DNA of 64,000 bases from G963667675 sp963667675 (GTDB lineage: Bacteria; Chloroflexota; Dehalococcoidia; Lucifugimonadales; UBA3495): assembly GCA_963667675.1 (NCBI GenBank), contig OY763929.1:1-64000 (forward strand). The letters run 5' to 3'. Shown here piece by piece: positions 9,216-18,416 of this stretch. Under the pieces are notes generated by a model. It was not told the DNA's origin. It did no database searches and saw nothing but the letters and a program-made list of their open reading frames with translations. Position 1 is the stretch's first letter. Each line of letters begins with the position of its first letter. The translations under genes were made by a program, and so were the position numbers.

Positions 9216-10493
9216 CTATCTCTTGATGGTCCTCACGTAGGACTGCTCGATATCGTCGTTCAGGCCTTGGAAGGCTTCTTCCAGTCCTTCTTTGAATTCG
9301 GCCAGCAACTCGTCGCTGACCACGCCCCCGGCCGCCGCCGCCTTCTCCTTGAACTGGATGAACGTCCACTCGCTGGCGTCGCCCCTGGGCATGTCGAAGA
9401 AGCTGCGGCTGAACACCGGCATCTCGCCGGGGCCGAAATAACCCTTGCCCTCCAGCGTATATCCTTCCAGGTCGTGGGTGCCCTTACCCAGCACCTGCCC
9501 CGTCTGGGCGTAGTGCTCCATCACGTTCTTCATGCCGTACTTCTGCACGGGGCACACCTTCATGCAGATGCCGCAGCCCGCGTAGCGCGCCATCACCGGA
9601 CGGCAGCGCTTGAAGTAGAGCTTGTTCTTCTCTATGCCCCGCCACCAGATCTTGTCCCGCATCAGGGCCCGGCCCGGGCAGCGGTTGACGCATATCTGGC
9701 ACACCTGGCAAAAGGCGTGGATGCCGTAGTCTATGGGCTGGTCGTGGGTGACCTTGGCATCGGTGGTCAGCATGATCAGGCGGTTCCTGCTGCCTTCGTG
9801 GGGGGTAAGCAGGTAACCGCAAGCCCCCAACTGGCCCAAGCCGGCAGCCACGAACATGGGAATCATCGCTCCCGGCGCGTCGTTGGAGTGCATGACGTGG
9901 CACCGGTAGCCCAGGGAGCGGATGAAGTCGCCCAGCTTCAGTCCCGCGGCAGCCTGGGTCCGGTACGCGCTGGCGTGCACGATTTCGGCTTGCAGGCTGG
10001 GGATGGTCTGGGTGGGCTCGTAGTCCTGCTGGTAGGCCAGGCAGATGGCGGTGGGAAGCTGGGTGTAGCCTTTCAGGTGCTTGTATTCGTAGCGGGGATC
10101 ATAGGCGGTCAGCCCCACTTCCAAGAAACCCAGCCGTCGCGCCTCGTCCTTAATCTGCTGGGTAACGTCCTCACCGGTGGGATCCGCCGTGGGTTCCATC
10201 TCGGCGGTCTCTCGCGTCGCCTGCACCAGGCGGCAGTCCAGTTGGTCGTGCTCTACGAGAATCTGCCACGTATCGGCATGCTCGGTCTGGTAGATGTTGA
10301 TCAACCAGTCGCTGGAAGCCCGCTCGGACATGGTCTGGCTTTCCAGGGGTTGCTCCCGGGCGTACCAATCGACCTCACGGTGTCTAAGGGGAATGCCGGG
10401 TTCCGTCTCAAGCTCTTCCGGCACCGGAATCACCACCGGGGCCTCGCCAAACCGCTTGCCGGGCCTGACTACTTCGTGGCCGATCTTCAGCAT
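9216..10493 (-). CDS. Reductive dehalogenase-like 4Fe-4S protein (RdhA-like copy 2)
   Basis: The 425-residue protein is a close paralogue of 3002-4285 and 13416-14705 with the same CxxCxxCxxxCP and C-x9-CxxCxxxCP cluster motifs and the same GLGQLGACGYLLTPHEG block. No Tat signal is present. The start at MLKIGHEVV is preceded by GGGGGA; an open frame upstream to 10604 would add an unrelated 37 residues that overlap the promoter. Together with the downstream SnoaL-like gene it may form a two-gene unit. Whether it removes halogens or performs another corrinoid-dependent reduction is not known. Confidence 0.8.
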   Translation of the reverse strand: MLKIGHEVVRPGKRFGEAPVVIPVPEELETEPGIPLRHREVDWYAREQPLESQTMSERASSDWLINIYQTEHADTWQILVEHDQLDCRLVQATRETAEMEPTADPTGEDVTQQIKDEARRLGFLEVGLTAYDPRYEYKHLKGYTQLPTAICLAYQQDYEPTQTIPSLQAEIVHASAYRTQAAAGLKLGDFIRSLGYRCHVMHSNDAPGAMIPMFVAAGLGQLGACGYLLTPHEGSRNRLIMLTTDAKVTHDQPIDYGIHAFCQVCQICVNRCPGRALMRDKIWWRGIEKNKLYFKRCRPVMARYAGCGICMKVCPVQKYGMKNVMEHYAQTGQVLGKGTHDLEGYTLEGKGYFGPGEMPVFSRSFFDMPRGDASEWTFIQFKEKAAAAGGVVSDELLAEFKEGLEEAFQGLNDDIEQSYVRTIKR

Positions 10494-10544
10494 GTCAATT
10501 CCCCCATAGAATCCTGGCGTACGACTACGGGAAGTCCTGCCCGC

Positions 10545-10574
10545 AGGATAGTCCCTCGCCTCTTTGTGTGTCAA
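10545..10574 (-). promoter_or_regulatory. Promoter of RdhA-like copy 2
   Basis: Minus strand TTGACA (10569-10574), an 18-bp spacer and TATCCT (10545-10550). The predicted start of transcription falls in a small 6-bp hairpin (TCCTGC/GCAGGA). Confidence 0.55.
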
Positions 10575-10666
10575 TCGGTTTGGACAGGTCTTGTTGTTAG
10601 ACATGCCCGCCTCTCCCGATTAACATAGCCTCTGGGCACGATTCGAGTTGGACCAGGAGACAAACA

Positions 10667-11476
10667 ATGCGGTTGGATGGAATGGTAGCGGTGGTTACCG
10701 GAGCAGGCCGGGGCATCGGGCAGGCCATCGCCTTGGCTTTCGCCAGGGAAGGAGCGCGGCTGGCCCTGGCAGCCCGGAGCGCTAATGAACTCGAAGGCAC
10801 CGCCAAGCAGGCCCGGGACCTGGGAGCGCCGGCCTTGGTTATTCCCACCGACGTCACGGACCGGAACCAGGTCGACCGCATGGCGGCCCAGGTAATCGAC
10901 CGCTATAGCGCCATCGACATCCTGGTGAACAACGCCGGAGTTGCCGGGCCCATCGGGCCGCTCCAGGACAACGACCCGGCCTATTGGGTCCGGACCATTC
11001 AGGTAAACCTGATTGGCGCCTATCTCTGCTGCCGCGCCGTGCTGCCGGCGATGCTGGAGCGCAACCGGGGCAAGATAATCAACATGTCCGGCGGGGGAAG
11101 CCTGAACGGCGCCGCCGACATGTCGGCCTACAGCTCCACCAAGGCAGCGGTGGTCCGGCTCACCGAATGCCTGGCCTTGGAACTGGCCCAGACCAACGTC
11201 TGCGTGAACGCCATAGCGCCGGGCACCATCCAGACGCGAATGCTGGAGGAAATCCAGCAGGTGTACGACGCTGCAGGGGTCGAAATGCCCAGCGGGGGAT
11301 GGGGGTCGCTGGAGCGGGCGGCTGACCTGGCCCTTTTCCTGGCCTCCGAAGACTCGGGAAATCTCAGCGGGCGGCTGGTCTCGGCAATATGGGACGACTA
11401 CTCCAAGCTCCCCGACCGGATTCCAGAAATCATGGAGTCAGACGCCTTTCAACTCCGGCGTGTGGACCTGCCCTAG
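10667..11476 (+). CDS. Short-chain dehydrogenase/reductase
   Basis: A complete classical SDR of 269 residues: nucleotide-binding TGAGRGIG (11-18), NNAG (88-91), catalytic Ser141, Tyr155 and Lys159 in SAYSSTKA. It would interconvert an alcohol and a ketone with NAD(P). It is divergent from RdhA-like copy 2 and stands alone on the plus strand. The last 30 residues are not typical of biosynthetic FabG enzymes, so a catabolic role is more likely, though the substrate is unknown. Confidence 0.9.
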   Translation: MRLDGMVAVVTGAGRGIGQAIALAFAREGARLALAARSANELEGTAKQARDLGAPALVIPTDVTDRNQVDRMAAQVIDRYSAIDILVNNAGVAGPIGPLQDNDPAYWVRTIQVNLIGAYLCCRAVLPAMLERNRGKIINMSGGGSLNGAADMSAYSSTKAAVVRLTECLALELAQTNVCVNAIAPGTIQTRMLEEIQQVYDAAGVEMPSGGWGSLERAADLALFLASEDSGNLSGRLVSAIWDDYSKLPDRIPEIMESDAFQLRRVDLP

Positions 11477-11541
11477 AAACATCGGTAGCCCCAAATGCTC
11501 TCCAGGAATATGGACGAGCGCGGCGTAAGTTACCCGCCCGC

Positions 11542-11874
11542 CTATTGCCACTCCTCATCGGTTGGCCAAATGTTGGAGCTCCCGAGCGCCGCTCCATTCC
11601 GCGGCACAGAGGCATCTTCTTCCGTCCAGTCCTGGGTCTTGTCTATATATTCCTTGAACATGGGCGTCTTTATATGGGTCCGGTATGCCGCCTCGTCCAG
11701 GAAAACCTCGTAAAACCAGATCCGGTTGACGTCTCCGGCATCCTGGATGATGTCACATCGCACGCAGCCAATTCGTTCGTTCCTGACCATTTCCGAAGCG
11801 GCCTCCACCCCCGTCTTGATGTAATCATCCCTGTGTTCCGGCTTTAGCTGGACGGGTGCCAAAATGATGAACAT
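11542..11874 (-). CDS. Antibiotic biosynthesis monooxygenase (ABM) domain protein
   Basis: The 110-residue protein (MFIILAPVQLKPEH, then IWFYEVFLDEAAYRTHIKTP) matches the YgiN/ABM ferredoxin-like dimeric fold found in quinol monooxygenases and heme- or cofactor-free oxygenases. GGAGGAC lies upstream of the ATG. It sits downstream of a luciferase-like monooxygenase (12012-13220), with a gap of 137 bp. Its role could be oxidation or isomerisation of a small aromatic or quinone compound. Confidence 0.75.
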   Translation of the reverse strand: MFIILAPVQLKPEHRDDYIKTGVEAASEMVRNERIGCVRCDIIQDAGDVNRIWFYEVFLDEAAYRTHIKTPMFKEYIDKTQDWTEEDASVPRNGAALGSSNIWPTDEEWQ

Positions 11875-12011
11875 TCGGTCCTCCTTCGACGTTCCTACCT
11901 CAACGGCGCTTTGAAATAAGTCCCTTCAGGCATGGTTCGGACTGTATCATCGGGCCTCTGTTGGGTCAACGGCCCGCTGATAAACCCGCTGATGTGAGCT
12001 TGCCTTGCTCC

Positions 12012-13220
12012 CTACGCTTCGTCGCCGGCGAAGCGGGGCATGACCTGGGACCCGAACAACTCGATGCTCGACATTATTTTTTCGTGGCTTAGCCCCGGGC
12101 CTTCCATCCACATAGTTATGTAGTTGACGCCGCATTCTTCACGCAGTTCCTGGACCTGTTCGGCCACCTGTTCCGGCGACCCGGCCAATATTAGCAATTG
12201 CTTTCTGTAGAACTCCCAGTCCATGTCGGTCCGTTTAGGTATCGCTCCGCCTTCGTCTTGCCAGTAACTCATCGGGCGTCTTTCAAATTGCCTGGCGAAA
12301 ATCGGGGTAAAGAGCGTGTCGGTCTGCTCTTTTGCCTCTTCGTAGGTGGGCGCAACATAGGCCAGCCGGATAACGTTTATATCGTCCCCTACCCGTAACT
12401 GGCCGCCTTCCAGTTCGTTTCGGATATCGGTATATGTTTTCAGTGCCACTCGCAGTCTACTTGCCGGCTGGACCAAGACCACACCCTTCAAACCCAGTTG
12501 AGCCGCTTCCGCAATAGATGCCTCGGAAGATGTATACATCCATAGCGGAGGATGCGGTTGTTGGAACGGCTTGGGTCCCAGGCGTATCCTCGCTGCCTCG
12601 CCGTCCCTGACCTCGGCGGGGTTCCCAGTAGATTCAGCAGGCGAGATCGAGGATTCCCGTGAGCGGCCCGACGGCGGGAAGGCGTAGAAGGCCCCTTGGT
12701 GGGTAAACAAAGGCTCCGTCCAGGCTTTCTTCAGGATTTCCAGGAACTCGGCAAAGTGCTCTCGTGCAGCCGTCTGCCCGCTCGATGAACTTTGTCCGGC
12801 GTCTGACCCCGAGCCCGGCAGTACTCTCTCCGGCTGGGGGTTGAAGACGGATGCGTAGGTCATGTCCCGCTCGGTCAACTCTGGGTCTTCGCCACTGCGG
12901 CCTATGGCTAACTCAACCCGCCCTTTGCTGAAGTGGTCCAGGAGAGCAATGTCCTCCGCCAGGCGAAGCGGGTGCCAGCCCGTGACCCCGACTGCCGGCC
13001 CCAGGCGAATGCGGCTGGTCCGCTCCGCCAGCATCGAGGCGAACACCACGGGGTTGGGCGAATTGGTGTGGCCGGCGTTAAAGTGGTGCTCATCCATCCA
13101 AACGCATTCGAACCCGGCTTCCTCGCAGAGAACAACTTGCTCCCGCAGCTCATCCACCACGTCCGCATAGACCCTTTTCAGCGTCAGGTCATGCGCGCCG
13201 GTATACAGTCCAAACTTCAT
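12012..13220 (-). CDS. Luciferase-like (LLM class) flavin-dependent monooxygenase
   Basis: The 402-residue TIM-barrel protein begins MKFGLYTGAHDL and has the family blocks GFECVWMDEHHF, RIRLGPAVGVTGWHPLRLAEDIALLDH and GRVELAIGRSG. Such enzymes use reduced flavin and oxygen to oxygenate alkanes, sulfonates or ketones. The start was chosen at the canonical MKFG. The preceding 22 residues of open frame look unrelated, and no strong ribosome site is visible. An unusual Ser/Gly-rich segment (about residues 137-150) interrupts the usual sequence. It follows RdhA-like copy 3 on the same strand. Confidence 0.85.
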   Translation of the reverse strand: MKFGLYTGAHDLTLKRVYADVVDELREQVVLCEEAGFECVWMDEHHFNAGHTNSPNPVVFASMLAERTSRIRLGPAVGVTGWHPLRLAEDIALLDHFSKGRVELAIGRSGEDPELTERDMTYASVFNPQPERVLPGSGSDAGQSSSSGQTAAREHFAEFLEILKKAWTEPLFTHQGAFYAFPPSGRSRESSISPAESTGNPAEVRDGEAARIRLGPKPFQQPHPPLWMYTSSEASIAEAAQLGLKGVVLVQPASRLRVALKTYTDIRNELEGGQLRVGDDINVIRLAYVAPTYEEAKEQTDTLFTPIFARQFERRPMSYWQDEGGAIPKRTDMDWEFYRKQLLILAGSPEQVAEQVQELREECGVNYITMWMEGPGLSHEKIMSSIELFGSQVMPRFAGDEA

Positions 13221-13415
13221 AGAACTCGCACGTTGTCCGGGGATGAGGCTTCTACAGGCTGCCGAGTATCGGCACTCTACCCGCACCGCGTTTGGATGGT
13301 GACCGCGGCGCTAGAGGTGAGTCAATTGCCGGCGGTGCGGGGACGGGCCCTTCAATCGCAGCGCCCGTTGCGTAGCTACAGAAATGGCTGCAGTTCAACG
13401 AGAGACGTCGAACGC

Positions 13416-14705
13416 TTACTCGTCTTCCCCGCCGGCAAGCGCATCGTAACCCACCAACTCGATGTCGGTGGTCTCGGCCTTGATCACATTGACCATGTCT
13501 TCCTTGAATTCGGCCAGCAACTCGTCGCTGACACCGCCCCCGGCGGACATCGCTTTGCGTTTGAACGTCTCGAAGGTCCACTGGCTCCTCGAGCCGTGGG
13601 GAATATCGAAGAAGCTGCGGTCGAACACCGGCATTTCGCCGGGGCCGAAGTAGCCCTTGTCCTCCAACGTGTAGCCTTCCAGGTCGTGGGTGCCCTTGCC
13701 CAGCACCTGCCCCGTCTCGGCGTAGTGCTCCATGACGTTCTTCATGCCGTACTTCTGGATGGGGCAAACCTTCATGCAGACGCCGCAGTTCAGGTACTTG
13801 GCCATCACCGGGCGGCAACGCCGCAGGTAGACCTTGTTCTTTTCGATGCCCCGCCACCAGATCTTGTCCCGCATCAGGGCCCGGCCCGGGCAACGGTTCA
13901 CGCATATCTGGCACACCTGGCAAAAGGCGTGGATGCCGTAGTCTACCGGCTGGTCGTGGGTGACCTTGGCATCGGTGGTGATTATCATCAACCGGTTCCT
14001 GCTGCCTTCGTGGGGGGTGAGCAGGTAACCGCAGGCGCCCAACTGGCCCAACCCGGCGGCCACGAACATGGGAATCACCGGCCCCGTCGCGTCGTTGGAG
14101 TGGATGACGTGGGCGCGGTAGCCCAGGGAGCGTATGAATTCACCCAACTCCAGCCCGTGGGCGGCCTGGGTGCGGTAGGCCGCGGCGTGGACGATCTCGG
14201 AGGCCACGCTGGGCAGCGTCTGGGTGGGCTCGAAGTCCTGCTCCCGGGCCAGGCAGATGGCCGTGGGCAGACTGGTAAAGCCCCGCTTTTGCTTGAACTC
14301 GTAACGATGGTCGTAGGCGGTGAAGCCCACCTCGACGTAACCCAGTTGCCTCGCCTTGTCCTTGATCAACTGGGAAACGTCCTCGCCGGTGGGCTCCGCA
14401 GTAGGCTCTAAGTCGGCAGACTTCCGTCCCCCAATCACCAGGGGGCGGTCCACCTTGTCGTGCTCCAGGAGGATTCTCCACATCCCGGGGTCCTCTTCCT
14501 TCAACGTGGCAAACTGCCAGTCCTGGGCCGCGCTTTCGGAATAGTTTTGGCCTTCCAGGGGTTGCTCCCTGGCATACCAATCGACCTCCCGGTTGTTGGC
14601 CGGAATGCCGGGCACCGTCTCCAGTTCTTCCGGCACGGGAATGGTTACCGGGCTGTCGCCGTAGCGCTTGCCGGGCCTGACTACCTCGTGGCCTATTTTC
14701 AGCAT
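13416..14705 (-). CDS. Reductive dehalogenase-like 4Fe-4S protein (RdhA-like copy 3)
   Basis: The 429-residue protein has the same length, start and cluster motifs as the copies at 3002 and 9216 (CxxCxxCxxxCP, then CGVCMKVCP). It lies 49 bp downstream of an NHL-repeat gene and is probably co-transcribed with it and with the DUF1800 gene. GGAGGAGC precedes the start. One substitution of note is GATGPVIPMF where the other copies have GAPGAMIPMF-like sequence. No signal peptide and no membrane anchor partner are present. Confidence 0.8.
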   Translation of the reverse strand: MLKIGHEVVRPGKRYGDSPVTIPVPEELETVPGIPANNREVDWYAREQPLEGQNYSESAAQDWQFATLKEEDPGMWRILLEHDKVDRPLVIGGRKSADLEPTAEPTGEDVSQLIKDKARQLGYVEVGFTAYDHRYEFKQKRGFTSLPTAICLAREQDFEPTQTLPSVASEIVHAAAYRTQAAHGLELGEFIRSLGYRAHVIHSNDATGPVIPMFVAAGLGQLGACGYLLTPHEGSRNRLMIITTDAKVTHDQPVDYGIHAFCQVCQICVNRCPGRALMRDKIWWRGIEKNKVYLRRCRPVMAKYLNCGVCMKVCPIQKYGMKNVMEHYAETGQVLGKGTHDLEGYTLEDKGYFGPGEMPVFDRSFFDIPHGSRSQWTFETFKRKAMSAGGGVSDELLAEFKEDMVNVIKAETTDIELVGYDALAGGEDE

Positions 14706-14754
14706 ATCGACTGCTCCTCCAGGCTCTCGGAAACGAGCCTACCCAAAGCCTCGC

Positions 14755-15768
14755 CTACAGGTTGCTCTGCGGGTCCTGGTAGTTGGTGTCCTTGTGGTAC
14801 ATATGCAGGCGGCCCCGGTGGGTATCGCAGACTATCAGGCGGTTGGCCCGTTGGTCGAAGCCGCAGGCCACCGGCAGGCAGAACACTCTCTGTATCTCCT
14901 CCAGGTTCTGAACCTGGCTCCGGCGCTTTACCATGTCCGGGTTTGCGTCCATGGTCAACTGGGCCCACTTGGACAGCTCCCTGGCATCCCCGCGGAGATG
15001 GGTCAGCGGCTTGGCTTCGGGGTCGTAGATGACCACCCGTTCGTTCCTCCAGTCCACCACGTAGACGTCCCCGTCGCCGTCCACCGCCACCCCGCTGGGG
15101 AGTCTCAGCGAACCGGGGCCGGACCCGCCATACCCAAAGCTGAGCAGGTGATCGCCATCGCCGCTGAACTTCTGCACCCGGTTGTTATTCCAGTCCGCCA
15201 CATAGACTTCGCCGTTGCTGTCGCAGGTGACGCCCCAGGGCATGTTCAACTCGCCCTCGGCGCTGCCCTTGCAGCCGAACTCGCTTAGAAAACGGCCGTC
15301 CTTGCTGTATTTCTGGACGCGGCTGTCGAGGCTGTTGACGACAATCAGGTTCTCGTCCGGGTCGAAGGTCAGCCCAGACGGGCCGTTGAGTTGCCCCGGG
15401 CCCTCGCCTGCTTCTCCCCAGGTTTCCAGCAGGGTCCCGTCTTTGTCGAAGACCGTTATGCGGTTGAGCCACTCGTCCGAGCAGTAGACGTTCTCGTCCC
15501 AGTCTATGGCCACGTCGGTGAGCGACCTGAATTTTCCTTCCTCTTCTCCGCCCCCGCCGAATTCGGTGATGAACTCCTCGTCCGCCGTCACCTTGCTGAT
15601 TCGCTGGACCTGCGCGTACTCGTATCCCCTGTTGGCGATGTATATTACGCCGTCATCGGCCAGGGCGATGCCTACGGGGTAGGTGAAGCCCGTGCCGGCT
15701 TCCATCAGCCTGCCTATGTTATGGGTGTAAATCCAGGCCCGTCTGCCGACAACGGTCTCAATGGCCAT
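14755..15768 (-). CDS. NHL-repeat beta-propeller protein, copy 1
   Basis: The 337-residue protein consists of about six NHL-type blades with repeated units such as GPSGLTFDPDENLIVVN, MPWGVTCDSNGEVYVADW and LPSGVAVDGDGDVYVVDW. The start MAIETVVGRRAW matches the paralogue at 26557-27570; the frame upstream to 15834 is unsupported. No signal peptide is visible, so it is probably a cytoplasmic binding scaffold or lyase/hydrolase-like propeller. It lies between a DUF1800 gene (34 bp upstream) and RdhA-like copy 3 (49 bp downstream). Confidence 0.85.
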   Translation of the reverse strand: MAIETVVGRRAWIYTHNIGRLMEAGTGFTYPVGIALADDGVIYIANRGYEYAQVQRISKVTADEEFITEFGGGGEEEGKFRSLTDVAIDWDENVYCSDEWLNRITVFDKDGTLLETWGEAGEGPGQLNGPSGLTFDPDENLIVVNSLDSRVQKYSKDGRFLSEFGCKGSAEGELNMPWGVTCDSNGEVYVADWNNNRVQKFSGDGDHLLSFGYGGSGPGSLRLPSGVAVDGDGDVYVVDWRNERVVIYDPEAKPLTHLRGDARELSKWAQLTMDANPDMVKRRSQVQNLEEIQRVFCLPVACGFDQRANRLIVCDTHRGRLHMYHKDTNYQDPQSNL

Positions 15769-15802
15769 ATTACCCTCGGTTCTTCCGCTGGAATCGGGGG
15801 TT

Positions 15803-17212
15803 CTAACCGAACTGGTACTCGGTTGTGGCGCCAATCATCGCCAGCAACTCACCGATTCGCGTTCCGGCAACGGCTTCGTCGCTCCAGTCCAGGTCACCGT
15901 TGCTTTTGGCGTACTCTGTCAGTTGTTCCCTGGTGTCGTCGGCAAGCTCCACGTAGCCCATATGGTCCAGGGCCGCCGCCATCAACTGCTCCGGCGTTGT
16001 GACTCCGGCAGCCTTCATGTCGTCGATGATGCTCTTCACTCCCGGCAGGCCGGCATTGGCGACGTGGTCGGCGATGAAGTTGACGCGGGCCAGCAGCGCG
16101 CCGCTGTTGATCCACTCCTTGCCTGTGTACCACCCCTCGACGCTGGGCGGGTCCATAAGGGCCTGGCCCATGTACCTGGGCTGCATCCCCAGGGCCATGA
16201 TCCCCGGCCTGGGCAGCTTCCAATCGCCCACCAGCCGGAGAGTGCCGGCCACCACCTCAGCCGGGCTCTTGATCTTAGAGAACCGGGCGTCCTTGAAGAA
16301 CTGCGAGTTGAACAGCATGCGCAGTACCGGCGCAATCTCGTATCCCGACTCTTCGAATACCTTTACCATTTCCGCCAGGGCTTCCTCGTCCCTGGCCGGC
16401 TCGATGGTCCACGCAGGCACCTGCACCTCGTCAGCCACGAAGAAGTTGTACAGGTGGCGGCAAATGAACCGGGACGTCGCCGGCTGCTTGACCACTATGT
16501 CGATGATGTCCTCGCCGTTGAAGTTGCCCGTATGCCCCAGGAAGGTCTTCTTCTCGTCGTCGTGGTCTTCCTCGCGATACTCGAAGTACCATGGAAAACG
16601 GCCGTAGGGCAGCCGCGGTATGTTGGGAGCCTTGGTCCAGCCGGTGAACGCCCGGGAGGCCTCCCGCACGTCGGTCTCCGTGTAGTTGTTGACCCCCATC
16701 GAAAACAGCTCCAGCAGCTCCCTGCCCCAGTTCTCGTTGACCGCGTCCCGGTGATTTTCGTTGTTGTCCAACCAGTAAATCATGCCCGGGTCTTTGGCCA
16801 CCCGCACCAGCAACTCGCGATAGTTGCCCATCCCGTGCTTCCGGAACATCTCGATTTGTTCGTTGGTCACGTTGCCGTTGTCGATTTTTGCGTTGCCAGT
16901 GGCGAATACGTGGTGCCAGAACAGTGCAATCTTCTCCACCAACGGCGTCTGCGTGTTGATCATGGCAAACATCCACATGGCCTGGCCCGGCACCGTCTCG
17001 CCGCCGGGCAGCAGGGCCCAGGGGACGTAGCGGAGCATTACCGATTGCGGGTCCGCCTCACCGGCGGGGTCGGCCGGCGGAGGACTTATCAACTCCTCCA
17101 CCGTGGCCTCATACCCCTTGGCTACCCGCTGTTCCAACTCTTCTCTGGTTGCGCCGAATCCGGCCCGGCGCATCAGGTGGGCCATGAGAGCCATTTCGTC
17201 TCTGTCAGCCAT
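15803..17212 (-). CDS. DUF1800 family protein, copy 1
   Basis: The 469-residue product has the DUF1800 pattern: MALMAHLMRRAGFGATREEL at the start, then FWHHVFATGN, NENWGRELLELFSMG, AFTGW and PPSVEGWYTGKEWIN. The start at MADRDEM is supported by GGGAGG upstream and by the paralogue at 28972-30381. The family is uncharacterised and usually travels with DUF1501. Many members elsewhere carry export signals, but this one does not. It is the first gene of a DUF1800-NHL-RdhA-like unit. This copy has no DUF1501 partner next to it. Confidence 0.88.
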   Translation of the reverse strand: MADRDEMALMAHLMRRAGFGATREELEQRVAKGYEATVEELISPPPADPAGEADPQSVMLRYVPWALLPGGETVPGQAMWMFAMINTQTPLVEKIALFWHHVFATGNAKIDNGNVTNEQIEMFRKHGMGNYRELLVRVAKDPGMIYWLDNNENHRDAVNENWGRELLELFSMGVNNYTETDVREASRAFTGWTKAPNIPRLPYGRFPWYFEYREEDHDDEKKTFLGHTGNFNGEDIIDIVVKQPATSRFICRHLYNFFVADEVQVPAWTIEPARDEEALAEMVKVFEESGYEIAPVLRMLFNSQFFKDARFSKIKSPAEVVAGTLRLVGDWKLPRPGIMALGMQPRYMGQALMDPPSVEGWYTGKEWINSGALLARVNFIADHVANAGLPGVKSIIDDMKAAGVTTPEQLMAAALDHMGYVELADDTREQLTEYAKSNGDLDWSDEAVAGTRIGELLAMIGATTEYQFG

Positions 17213-17285
17213 ACATTGCCTCCCTTCGGCAAGGATGGTTGCCTGTGGGGCGGTTAACCGTTGCTCGTTCAGTCCAATTGCCCCA

Positions 17286-17314
17286 ATACTAGGCGTCAGC
17301 GTAGTCGCTGTCAA
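17286..17314 (-). promoter_or_regulatory. Promoter of the DUF1800-NHL-RdhA unit
   Basis: Minus strand TTGACA (17309-17314), 17-bp spacer, TAGTAT (17286-17291). The -35 context ATTGACAGC is the same as at the other DUF1800 gene (30489-30494). Confidence 0.6.
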
Positions 17315-17410
17315 TGAATTTTCGTAACGACTGCCTCGCCAAATGGCCGGGACCGGCCTGGGGGCCCTCTATGCTCTGCCGTCAGCCGGCGGCGGCGTCT
17401 AGCCTCCCCG

Positions 17411-18304
17411 CTACGCCGTCGTCTTCTCCGCCGGCTTGACCCGCGGAGCATTGCGCCAATCGGGAACTCCGAACTCCGGCGTTCCCACCGGGCGCCCGCC
17501 GGTGACGTGTGCCCAATGAGCGTGGTTCAACTGGTGCAGGTTGAAGCAGGCGTTCAGGGCGTTGTAGAACCCCTGGTTGTCCACCGTCTGGTTCACCGAC
17601 TCCTTGATGAGGAGCGAGGTCACCGACGGTAACTGGGCGATGCGCCGGGCTAGGGCCAGCGTGTCGTCCTGGAGCGTCTCGGGGTTGAACACCTTGCTGA
17701 TCATGCCCAGGCGGTAGCCCTCGTCCGCGTCTATCGAGTCCCCGGTGAGCAGCAGTTCCTTGGCCTTGCGCGGGCCGAACTCCCACGGGTGCCCGTAGTA
17801 CTCCAAACCGCACATGCCCAGCCTGACTCCTACCACGTCGGCGAAGACAGTGCCCTCGGCCGCCACGATCAGGTCGCAGCACCAGGCCAGCATCAGCCCC
17901 GCCGCCAGGCACGTGCCCTGTACCTGGGCGATGGTGATTTTGCGCAGGTTGCGCCAGCGCAGGGTGTTCTCGAAAAAGAAGTGCCACTCCTGCAGAATCC
18001 GCTGCTCCGAGCCGCCCTTGGTCCCGCCGTAGCCCTGGTAGGTGTAGTGCTGGTCAGGGCCGGGCTCCCGTTCCGAACGCGCCTGGGAGGAACCCAGGTC
18101 GTGACCTGCGCTGAACACCGGCCCCAGCCCGCCAAAGATCACCACCCGCACCTCGTCGTCGGCCTCCGCTCTGAGAAATGCCTCGTTCAGCTCTACCAGC
18201 ATCCCCCGGTTCTGGGCGTTCCGGGCCTCCGGCCGGTTCATGAATATCCGGGCGATCTTGCCGTCATCCAGGGTCTCATAGGTGAGAAACTGATAGTCTG
18301 CCAT
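17411..18304 (-). CDS. Enoyl-CoA hydratase/isomerase (crotonase) family protein
   Basis: The 297-residue protein contains IFMNRPEARNAQN, the oxyanion-hole stretch GPVFSAGHDL, and QGTCLAAGLMLAWCCDLIVA followed by GLEYYGHPWEFGPRKAKELLLTG. It should act on an acyl-CoA in beta-oxidation or a related pathway. An insertion around residues 70-100 (SQARSEREPGPDQHYTYQG) is longer than in standard FadB-type enzymes and points to a special substrate. AAGGAGAGG precedes the start. It follows the phosphatase gene with a 112-bp gap. Confidence 0.85.
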   Translation of the reverse strand: MADYQFLTYETLDDGKIARIFMNRPEARNAQNRGMLVELNEAFLRAEADDEVRVVIFGGLGPVFSAGHDLGSSQARSEREPGPDQHYTYQGYGGTKGGSEQRILQEWHFFFENTLRWRNLRKITIAQVQGTCLAAGLMLAWCCDLIVAAEGTVFADVVGVRLGMCGLEYYGHPWEFGPRKAKELLLTGDSIDADEGYRLGMISKVFNPETLQDDTLALARRIAQLPSVTSLLIKESVNQTVDNQGFYNALNACFNLHQLNHAHWAHVTGGRPVGTPEFGVPDWRNAPRVKPAEKTTA

Positions 18305-18416
18305 CTGGCCTCTCCTTGGGAATGCTGGGAAGATTCTCGGGGAATGTCGAGTTTACCCAGGCGACTGATATGAAAATACGATAAGCGAAAGGGAAAGCCG
18401 TCGTGCACCAGGTCGG

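Noticed and set aside
8841..10628. 595-residue antisense frame
   Set aside because: It lies opposite the SnoaL-like and RdhA-like genes, whose motifs and ribosome sites are clear. High GC leaves long antisense frames open.
12933..14411. 492-residue antisense frame over RdhA-like copy 3
   Set aside because: Same explanation; the same kind of antisense frame appears over the other RdhA-like copies (3266-4351), showing that it mirrors the sense codons.
15761..17257. 498-residue antisense frame over DUF1800
   Set aside because: Shadow of the DUF1800 gene; the corresponding frame over the second DUF1800 copy (29092-30357) is also open for the same reason.
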